Source: an uncultured Bacteroidales bacterium (GTDB lineage: Bacteria; Bacteroidota; Bacteroidia; Bacteroidales; UBA932). Taken from it: a stretch of 42,432 nucleotides of DNA. The position numbers and the translations under genes were made by a program. The notes beneath the pieces were generated by a model. That model was not told the DNA's origin, did no database searches, and worked only from the letters and a program-made list of their open reading frames with translations. This document shows, piece by piece, positions 34,262 through 42,432 of this stretch; position 1 is the stretch's first letter, and each line of letters opens with the position of its first letter. The stretch covers positions 1 to 42,432 of the forward strand of contig CALUQM010000017.1 in the NCBI GenBank assembly GCA_944322925.1. The letters are read 5' to 3'.

Positions 34262-35278
34262 ATGATAAACGAAAACCAGATTGAAGAGACTCTGGACAAG
34301 CTGTTCGGATCTCTCGAATTTCCTGCAGACCCTGCAGGCCTTTACGATCCTCTGAGATATATGATAGGAATAGGAGGGAAACGGGTCCGTCCGCGTCTTT
34401 GCCTTCTCGCATATTCCATGTTCAAGGACAGTTTCGACGAAAAAATCCTCGAACCGGCCGCTGCCCTGGAAGTGTTCCACAGTTTTACGCTGATCCATGA
34501 CGACATTATGGACAAATCCGACATGCGCCGCGGCGTGCCTACCGTATGCCGCAAATGGGACGACAATACGGCAATAATATCGGGGGACGTCATGTCTATA
34601 GACAGTTACAGGAGAATCGCAAAGGCTCCGGTGGAGGTGCTGCCGAAAGTTCTCGAGCTGTTCACCGCCACGGCCGCACAGGTTTGCGAAGGACAGCAAT
34701 ACGACATGGAATTCGAAAACGACAGGGAAGTATCAATGGCCGCCTACATGAAAATGATCGGCCTGAAGACGGCCGTACTCCTTGCATGCTCCGCGAAACT
34801 CGGAGCTGTCATTGCCGGCGCCGATGACAGGGCCTGCGATCTGCTGTACAAGTTCGGATACAACCTCGGCCTTGCTTTCCAGATTACCGACGACTATCTG
34901 GACACATACGGGGATTCCGAGATTTTCGGCAAGAAGATAGGCGGGGATATCGTAAACAACAAGAAGACATGGCTGCTTACAAGGGCCCTGGAAAAAGGCG
35001 GGGAAATGGAACAGTCGGGAGTCGTGTCCCAGTCAGACGGAAAGACGGCACTGCTTCGGGCCATGGAGATGAAGACCGGAAACGAGACGGACAAGGCAGC
35101 CAAAATAGCCAGAGTCAAGGAAATATACGGAAATCTGGGAATCGACGAGGATGTCAAGTACGAGATAATCAAGCTTCACGCCCAGGCGATGGACTGCGCA
35201 GGCATGATCGGCCTCGGCAAAGTCCGCTATGAAATGTTGCACCGGTATGCCGACAGGCTGCTCGGAAGAAACAGATGA
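34262..35278 (+). CDS. Polyprenyl synthetase (all-trans prenyl diphosphate synthase)
   Basis: This 338-residue enzyme elongates allylic diphosphates with isopentenyl diphosphate. Family motifs are GGKRVRPRL (38-46), the first aspartate-rich motif LIHDDIMDKSDMRRG (D80, D81, D84) and the second ITDDYLDTYGD near 220. The residue five before the first motif is aromatic (F75) and a threonine is at minus four, a pattern that would favour a short to medium product such as geranylgeranyl or farnesyl diphosphate; this is only an inference. The end overlaps the U32 gene by 4 bp (ATGA). Confidence 0.93.
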   Translation: MINENQIEETLDKLFGSLEFPADPAGLYDPLRYMIGIGGKRVRPRLCLLAYSMFKDSFDEKILEPAAALEVFHSFTLIHDDIMDKSDMRRGVPTVCRKWDDNTAIISGDVMSIDSYRRIAKAPVEVLPKVLELFTATAAQVCEGQQYDMEFENDREVSMAAYMKMIGLKTAVLLACSAKLGAVIAGADDRACDLLYKFGYNLGLAFQITDDYLDTYGDSEIFGKKIGGDIVNNKKTWLLTRALEKGGEMEQSGVVSQSDGKTALLRAMEMKTGNETDKAAKIARVKEIYGNLGIDEDVKYEIIKLHAQAMDCAGMIGLGKVRYEMLHRYADRLLGRNR

Positions 35279-36534
35279 TGAAAAAGAAAGACATAGAGAT
35301 AATGGCGCCTACAGGCAATTTCGAATGCCTGCAGGCTGCGATTCAGGGAGGGGCGGATTCGGTTTATTTCGGAGTCGAAAGACTCAACATGAGATCCCAC
35401 TCCGCCAATAATTTCAAGACAGAGGACCTTCCGGAAATATGCGGGATGTGCAGGCAGCATGGCATCAAGTCCTACCTGACGCTGAACATCGTACTTTATC
35501 AGGAAGATCTCGAAGACATGCGCAGGACCCTCGATGCCGCAAAGGCAGCGGGGATAACGGCAGTCATAGCCTCCGACATGGCCGCAATCATGTATGCCCG
35601 CTCCATCGGGATCGAGGTCCACATATCCACCCAGCTGAGTATCTCGAATGCAGAGGCGCTGCGGTTTTATTCGCAGTTCGCAGATGTCATAGTGCTTGCA
35701 CGCGAACTGAACCTGCATCAGGTCAGGGAAATAAAGTCCATCATAGATTCGGAAGACATCAAGGGGCCGTCAGGACGCCGTGTGGAAATCGAAATGTTCG
35801 CCCACGGCGCGTTGTGCATGGCCATATCCGGTAAATGCTACCTCAGCCTTCATGAATACGGGGCGTCGGCAAACCGCGGGGCCTGCTATCAGATATGCCG
35901 GCGAGGGTATGAAGTCACAGACCTCGAAACGGGAAACAGCCTTGTCATCGACAACAAATACATCATGTCCCCTAAAGATCTGTGTACCATCGAATTCATG
36001 GACAAGATAATAGAAGCCGGAGTGACGGTATTCAAGATCGAAGGAAGGGCCCGCTCGGCAGAATACGTAAAGCGGACGGCGTCATGCTACAGACAAGCCG
36101 CCGATGCGGTCTGCGAAGGCAGATACACGCCGGAACTTGCCGCCAGCCTCAAGTCCGGACTTGCCGAGGTCTTCAACAGAGGTTTCTGGGACGGGTATTA
36201 CCAGGGGGCGCGTCTCGGGGAATGGAGCGAAGTCTACGGCAGCAAGGCCACACGCAGGAAAGTGTATTGCGGGAAAGTGACAAACTGGTTCGCGAAACTC
36301 GGAGTAGCGGAAATCCTCGTCGAATCCGCCCCGCTCAAGACAGGGGACAATATCCTCATCATCGGCCCCTCTACCGGAGTAGTGGAAACGGCCGTTTCCG
36401 AAATAAGGGTGGATCTGAAACCGGTCTCTGAAGCCGGTAAAGGCACATACTGCTCCGTCCCCGTCAACCTCGGCGGGCAGACGGACAAACTCAGGCGCTC
36501 GGACAAGGTCTATATCTGGGCCGGCTCCGAGTGA
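35275..36534 (+). CDS. Peptidase U32-family protein, TrhP-like
   Basis: This 419-residue protein of family U32 carries the signature in EMFAHGALCMAISGKCYLSLH, followed by the cysteine cluster NRGACYQICRRGY. It starts EIMAPTGNFECLQAAIQGGADSVYFG (in two parts), as U32 proteins do. Despite the peptidase name, the characterised bacterial members TrhP and RlhA hydroxylate tRNA U34 and 23S rRNA. The length and C-terminal beta domain fit the TrhP/YrrO type, so prephenate-dependent tRNA ho5U34 formation is the best guess. It is coupled by ATGA to the polyprenyl synthetase, with no obvious shared function. Confidence 0.9.
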   Translation: MMKKKDIEIMAPTGNFECLQAAIQGGADSVYFGVERLNMRSHSANNFKTEDLPEICGMCRQHGIKSYLTLNIVLYQEDLEDMRRTLDAAKAAGITAVIASDMAAIMYARSIGIEVHISTQLSISNAEALRFYSQFADVIVLARELNLHQVREIKSIIDSEDIKGPSGRRVEIEMFAHGALCMAISGKCYLSLHEYGASANRGACYQICRRGYEVTDLETGNSLVIDNKYIMSPKDLCTIEFMDKIIEAGVTVFKIEGRARSAEYVKRTASCYRQAADAVCEGRYTPELAASLKSGLAEVFNRGFWDGYYQGARLGEWSEVYGSKATRRKVYCGKVTNWFAKLGVAEILVESAPLKTGDNILIIGPSTGVVETAVSEIRVDLKPVSEAGKGTYCSVPVNLGGQTDKLRRSDKVYIWAGSE

Positions 36535-36550
36535 ACCGGAATACTGCCAG

Positions 36551-37204
36551 CTACCTCAAAAGTTCATGCAGGACTTTCAATGAATTGACATTGACAGCCG
36601 ACTCCGTATGGAATTCTATGTATTTCAGGAGACTTTCGGCAAGGCTGTTCCGCATGTCTCCAGTCATCGGCACGAGCATGGCTTCGGAAAAAGGCCGGCC
36701 GACGAAACGTGAAACCACCGGAAGATTCTCCCGCACGAAAGGCTCGAGATCTGCCGGCTCGGGACTGAATCCCAGCGATATGATGAATTCCAGAAGGAAA
36801 TACAGGTGGAAATTGCTGAAATCCGAATCCATGGCATCGAGCAGGAGGATATTCCTCACGCACATATCATAAAGAGACTGGTCCGCCATCCCTTCCTTCA
36901 CGACCCGGAAAAGCACCTCACTGAGAAACATGGATATGGCGCTCTTCATCAGATTGTTCCGGATTCCCGTCAACGGATACCGGGACACGATGTTTCTCGC
37001 ATTGAAAAGCCCGGAACCGGATGTCTCCAGAATGTCGGCTTCAAGTATGCTCAGAGGAAAGAAAAGAGAGGTGGACGAACGGTGTGAAATATTTTTCACG
37101 AAAAGCCCTTTCCTGCCATATTCCTTAGACAAGGTATGGAGAATAATGGATTTGTCCCCATACCTTGTCGTATGCAGCAATATGAATTCGGAATTGTTCA
37201 GCAT
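36551..37204 (-). CDS. recO: DNA repair protein RecO
   Basis: RecO acts with RecR to load RecA on SSB-coated DNA and anneals strands. The 217 residues start with an OB fold (FILLHTTRYGDKSIILHTLSKEYGRKGLFVK, read in parts), followed by a helical C-terminal region with LYFLLEFIISLGFSPE. The C4 zinc finger of some RecO proteins is absent, and the protein is a little shorter than E. coli RecO, which is usual in this phylum. It follows rdgB by 5 nt and shares its promoter. It ends 16 nt before the end of the convergent U32 gene. Confidence 0.92.
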   Translation of the reverse strand: MLNNSEFILLHTTRYGDKSIILHTLSKEYGRKGLFVKNISHRSSTSLFFPLSILEADILETSGSGLFNARNIVSRYPLTGIRNNLMKSAISMFLSEVLFRVVKEGMADQSLYDMCVRNILLLDAMDSDFSNFHLYFLLEFIISLGFSPEPADLEPFVRENLPVVSRFVGRPFSEAMLVPMTGDMRNSLAESLLKYIEFHTESAVNVNSLKVLHELLR

Positions 37205-37209
37205 AAGAT

Positions 37210-37866
37210 TCAGGCGTCTTCCCTGATTTCTGCGGTACCTTCTCCGGAGTTCAGGAAATCAGCCATTGCCCTTAGCGCCTTGCCCCTGTGGGATATGGAA
37301 TTTTTCTGATCTTCCGTGACTTCGGCCAGGGTGACATCAGGATACTCGTCCGCGATAAATACCGGATCATAGCCGAAACCGCCCCTGCCTGACTTGCTCC
37401 GTGCAATCCTGCCTTCAAGAATGCCGTTGAAAAAATGTCTCTCCCCGTTGAGAATAAGAGTTACGACGCTTCTGAAGCGTGCTTTCCGCAGGTTCTTTTT
37501 CGGAGCTATCCCCATGGAACTCATGAGAGAGGCTTCCATCTCTTTTCTGGCAAGTTCATCCAGCAGCTTGTCCATATTCCTGTCGAAGTCCTTGCCGTCA
37601 CCGGCATATCTTGCCGTATGGACGCCGGGAGCGCCTCCGAGTGCATCCACTTCGAGACCCGTATCGTCGGCAAAACAATCGTAATGGCAATGCTGCCATA
37701 TATAGTCCGCCTTCTGTTGCGAATTGGCCCTCAGAGTGTTGCCGGTCTCGGGAATATCCTCAAGGATTCCCATCTGTGCAGGGGTAACGAGCTCGAATCC
37801 CTTGCCTAAAATTTCTGATGCCTCACGCAGTTTTCCGCTATTGCCCGTTGCAAAAACCATTTTCAT
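37210..37866 (-). CDS. rdgB: Non-canonical purine NTP pyrophosphatase RdgB/HAM1
   Basis: It hydrolyses dITP, ITP and XTP to monophosphates, keeping deaminated purines out of DNA and RNA. The 218 residues begin MKMVFATGNSGKLREASEIL with the TGN-x-x-K substrate motif. Further conserved stretches are CFADDTGLEVDALGGAPGVHTARYAG (in two parts), GRGGFGYDPVFI and the closing SHRGKALRAM. It is first in a two-gene unit with recO, pairing nucleotide-pool cleaning with repair. A full-consensus promoter lies at 37897-37929. Confidence 0.97.
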   Translation of the reverse strand: MKMVFATGNSGKLREASEILGKGFELVTPAQMGILEDIPETGNTLRANSQQKADYIWQHCHYDCFADDTGLEVDALGGAPGVHTARYAGDGKDFDRNMDKLLDELARKEMEASLMSSMGIAPKKNLRKARFRSVVTLILNGERHFFNGILEGRIARSKSGRGGFGYDPVFIADEYPDVTLAEVTEDQKNSISHRGKALRAMADFLNSGEGTAEIREDA

Positions 37867-37896
37867 AACTGCTTTATTTTCGTCTTATAATCGCCG

Positions 37897-37929
37897 CAAA
37901 GTTATAAAAATGATTTTCAATTTTCCAAA
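37897..37929 (-). promoter_or_regulatory. Canonical Bacteroidetes promoter for rdgB-recO
   Basis: On the minus strand TTTG (37926-37929) and TAACTTTG (37897-37904) are separated by 21 nt. The -33 box lies directly next to the stop codon of the upstream GH97 gene (37930). The predicted start is near 37890, 24 nt before the ATG. Confidence 0.72.
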
Positions 37930-40143
<2,214 letters not shown>

Positions 40144-40156
40144 TTATGCTCTCATA

Positions 40157-42247
40157 TTATCTGCCCGAACAGGCGATCATGTTTTTCACGACAAGATTGA
40201 AATCATCCCTGGCAAGCAGCGATTCAAGAGTGACATGAATCCTGTATCGCCAGTAATGGCGCGATGCCGAAGGCACGTTGATTCTCTCTCTGAAAGGATC
40301 AGGAAATCTGAGGTCCCCGTCCATCGAAAACCAGTCCTGCAGAGGGAGAATCGCCAACATGGAAGCCGACTCGAGATGTTGCCGCACGATTTCACGGCAG
40401 ATCCAGGGCTCGCACGTTTCAGGGGCCTCGCCGTCCCGGTGCATCACGTCTTTCCAGAACAATGCGGTAACCTTCCTGTCTTCTTCCCACCATGCCCTCA
40501 ACGGGTTCATGTCATGCGTCGAAGTAGTACAAACGGAATAATACGGATAATGCGACGGATCGCCGAAAGCCTCGCCCGGAGATTTCGGCATTCTCTGAAT
40601 CTCGAGAGACAGTATCCGGTATTCGTCCATCACGTCCTTGACACAGGCCGGAATCATGCCGAGGTCTTCCCCGCAAGCAAGCATTCCTGTTGAAGAAAGA
40701 AGCGGCGGCAGTTTCCGCATTGCCGACTGCTTCCAGAAAGCATTGTGCCTGCGATAGAAATAATCATCGTAAAGTCTGTCGAAAGCTTGCTTTCGGGCTT
40801 CATCGAGATTCGAGTATGCAGACGTGGAACGGGCGGAAATTCCCGGATGCCAAAGGCCTTTCCCGTGCGGGTCTTCAATGAAAAGGACGTCTGTACGGAT
40901 ACTGCCTCCTCCCTGACAGGAAACGGCGCCTTCCGACTTCAGTTTCCGCACATTGAAACCGGCTGCGGCCAGTTCCCTGCCGGTATATGGAAGCGACGGA
41001 TTGAAGTGGCCTGCAAGTCCGCTCTTTTCAGGCAGAGGAATCTCCCAGATGCGGAAAAATCCGAGAATATGGTCGATTCTGAACATGTCGAAGTATCGGG
41101 ACATGTTGTTCAGGCGCGCTTTCCACCACGCATAATTTTCCCTGGCCATCTCATCCCAGTCGTAAGTGGGGAAGCCCCAGTTCTGCCCGTCGACAGAAAA
41201 AGCATCGGGCGGCGCTCCTGCCTGGGAATCCATATTGAACAGGTTTCCGTTCACCCAGGCATCGGCACTGTCGCGGCTGACACCTATCGGAAGGTCCCCC
41301 TTGAAAACTACGCCTTTCGACCTGGCATAGTTCCTGGCGTCGGAAAGCTGGATATGAAGGTGGTACTGGACGAAACAGTGGTAGTCCATCTCCTTTTTCC
41401 GCGGCTTGCGACGGGGCTCCCATTTCCGGAAATCGGCAGTGCCGTGTTCTTCCGCCAGTGCACGGTAAGCCGCATAAGGCAGCAGCCATTCCCTGTTTTC
41501 CTCTACGAATGCCTTGTATGCCCCGGTTCTGAGTATATGTGGCCCAGTCCTGTCGAAAGCGATTCGCAAAAGCCTCTGTTTTTCACGGTTCACTTTCTCA
41601 TAGTCCACCTCCGGAAGCGAGTTCAGCCCGGCCTGCAGCCTCAGATATTCTTCATCTTCCTCGACTCCTGCATCCGGAAGATGGATGAACTGGGGGTGGA
41701 GGGCAAAGGAAGAGTTGGCATTGTACGGATATGAATCTTCCCATGTCCCTGTCATGGCAGTATCGTTCACCGGAAGAAGCTGGATGATTTTCTGCCCGGT
41801 CGCGGCAGCCCAGTCGGCAAGCAGTTTGAGATCATGGAACTCCCCGATTCCGAAATCCGATTCCGACCTTAATGAAAATACCGGTATTGCAGTACCGGCA
41901 GCTTTCCAGCGACGGCCCGGAATCCCGGCAAAGACCCCGTCAGCAAAAGGCGACGTATCGAAAGGATGTCCTTCAGGTACGTCATTCCAGCTGTCTTTCA
42001 CTTCTACGGGCTCCCTGCAGCCGTCGGGTAGAGCTATGACATGGGATTTCCATTCCGTTCTCCGGCACAGCCCCCCGGAATGCACCTCGTACCTGTATTC
42101 GAAGGCCGGGTCCGGTCTCAGCCTGCATATAACAGCGGTCCAAATGCCTCCCGCCCCGTATTCCATAGGATAGATTTTTGCCCCGGCCCTCAGGAAAAGT
42201 TCCTCGCCCCAGCGGGTATGATATTCTACTTGGGTTATCAGTTTCAT
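40157..42247 (-). CDS. malQ: 4-alpha-glucanotransferase, CBM20-GH77
   Basis: This 696-residue amylomaltase transfers maltodextrin segments and releases glucose in the cytoplasm; no signal peptide is seen. The first 110 residues (ITQVEYHTRWGEELFLRAG, FEYRYEV) look like a CBM20 starch-binding domain. The GH77 barrel follows, with YPYNANSSFALHPQFI, GDLPIGVSRDSADAW, DMFRIDHILGFFRIWEIP (catalytic Asp), CGEDLGMIP (acid Glu) and STHDMNPLRAW. The larger DPE2-like relatives have two CBM20 copies and an insertion in the barrel; here only one CBM20 is evident. The ATG at 42247 is preferred over a TTG at 42268 because the -7 box overlaps the latter. Confidence 0.95.
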   Translation of the reverse strand: MKLITQVEYHTRWGEELFLRAGAKIYPMEYGAGGIWTAVICRLRPDPAFEYRYEVHSGGLCRRTEWKSHVIALPDGCREPVEVKDSWNDVPEGHPFDTSPFADGVFAGIPGRRWKAAGTAIPVFSLRSESDFGIGEFHDLKLLADWAAATGQKIIQLLPVNDTAMTGTWEDSYPYNANSSFALHPQFIHLPDAGVEEDEEYLRLQAGLNSLPEVDYEKVNREKQRLLRIAFDRTGPHILRTGAYKAFVEENREWLLPYAAYRALAEEHGTADFRKWEPRRKPRKKEMDYHCFVQYHLHIQLSDARNYARSKGVVFKGDLPIGVSRDSADAWVNGNLFNMDSQAGAPPDAFSVDGQNWGFPTYDWDEMARENYAWWKARLNNMSRYFDMFRIDHILGFFRIWEIPLPEKSGLAGHFNPSLPYTGRELAAAGFNVRKLKSEGAVSCQGGGSIRTDVLFIEDPHGKGLWHPGISARSTSAYSNLDEARKQAFDRLYDDYFYRRHNAFWKQSAMRKLPPLLSSTGMLACGEDLGMIPACVKDVMDEYRILSLEIQRMPKSPGEAFGDPSHYPYYSVCTTSTHDMNPLRAWWEEDRKVTALFWKDVMHRDGEAPETCEPWICREIVRQHLESASMLAILPLQDWFSMDGDLRFPDPFRERINVPSASRHYWRYRIHVTLESLLARDDFNLVVKNMIACSGR

Positions 42248-42265
42248 TGAAAATGCAGTTTCATG

Positions 42266-42296
42266 CAAATTTAACTTTTATGGGATGATGCGCAAG
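42266..42296 (-). promoter_or_regulatory. Promoter for malQ-GH97
   Basis: On the minus strand CTTG (42293-42296, one base off TTTG) and a perfect TAAATTTG (42266-42273) are separated by 19 nt. The predicted start near 42259 leaves about 12 nt before the malQ ATG. Confidence 0.65.
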
Positions 42297-42350
42297 CGTT
42301 TCAGCAAGGCAATATGCGGAAGAAATAAAAATACTCGCGAATTATAGCAT

Positions 42351-42397
42351 TATTATCCTATCTTTGACACTTTGATTTTGTCAAACATAGGATAATA
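42351..42397. repeat. Near-perfect 19-bp inverted repeat with 9-nt loop
   Basis: TATTATCCTATCTTTGACA (42351-42369) pairs with TGTCAAACATAGGATAATA (42379-42397) at 18 of 19 positions, with one C-C mismatch. Each arm contains a TAnnTTTG -7-like box, TATCTTTG on the plus strand and TATGTTTG on the minus strand. No gene is visible in 42248-42432. Confidence 0.8.
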
Positions 42398-42401
42398 TAA
42401 G

Positions 42402-42432
42402 TCCCTAGACCGCTGAGATTGCGATTTAGGGA
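42402..42432. repeat. Small inverted repeat at the right edge (TCCCTA/TAGGGA)
   Basis: TCCCTA (42402-42407) and TAGGGA (42427-42432) are reverse complements around 19 nt. The second arm is the last six bases of the window, so the stem may extend beyond it. It could be the start of a structured RNA or an element end; not resolved. Confidence 0.4.

Overview
The window is ordinary chromosome of a member of the Bacteroidales. The evidence is the gene set (cobalamin uptake of the BtuG/BtuB type, FucP-type sugar transporters beside a ROK kinase, GH97 beside a CBM20-GH77 amylomaltase, UPF0210 with an ACT protein, a ThrRS-like/uridine-kinase fusion, a short SerA with lysine in place of the catalytic histidine) and the promoters. 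Several upstream regions carry the Bacteroidetes sigma-ABfr signature TTTG-N19..21-TAnnTTTG rather than -35/-10 boxes. GC looks close to 50%. Genus cannot be fixed from the sequence. I saw no phage, integrase, transposase, CRISPR array, rRNA or tRNA. Genes are tightly packed, with ATGA overlaps and overlapping convergent ends.

Layout. 1-1067: miaA (cut by the window edge) and a pRiA4b-ORF3-like protein with an acidic tail, transcribed leftward. They are divergent from 1073-6340: yigZ-pyrB-pyrI (pyrimidine synthesis), then serC-serA-DUF1015 (serine synthesis), closed by a long hairpin terminator. 6441-10213 (leftward): FucP-type transporter, ROK sugar kinase, second FucP-type transporter. Upstream of these is a 353-bp gene-free stretch with a canonical promoter followed about 50 nt later by an intrinsic terminator, so it encodes either a small RNA of about 80 nt or an attenuator leader. 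10567-13292 (leftward): calycin-like lipoprotein and a TonB-dependent receptor. 13426-14196: superoxide dismutase and rubredoxin.

14227-20558 is a complete vitamin B12 acquisition operon: cobalamin riboswitch, BtuG-like surface lipoprotein, BtuB, BtuF, BtuC and BtuD. It should move cobalamin from the cell surface through the outer membrane, periplasm and inner membrane. It converges on, and overlaps by 86 bp, a minimal tatA-tatC pair. 21567-23200: ACT protein plus UPF0210 protein. 23237-24641: a deoxynucleoside kinase and a metallo-hydrolase, divergent around a perfect 10-bp inverted repeat. The hydrolase is translationally coupled to uvrA, followed by the fused nucleoside kinase.

29178-36534: sugar-phosphate-type MFS antiporter, secreted SGNH hydrolase, MATE exporter with rsgA, polyprenyl synthetase and a U32 (tRNA hydroxylation type) protein. 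36551-42247 (leftward): recO, rdgB, GH97 alpha-glucosidase and 4-alpha-glucanotransferase. The last 160 bases carry no gene but hold a near-perfect 19-bp inverted repeat and a second smaller one.

Most genes are housekeeping. The points most worth a second look are the promoter-terminator module at 10361-10478, the DGHHR-motif DUF1015 protein in the serine operon, the shared palindrome between the kinase and the hydrolase-uvrA unit, and the inverted repeats at the right edge.
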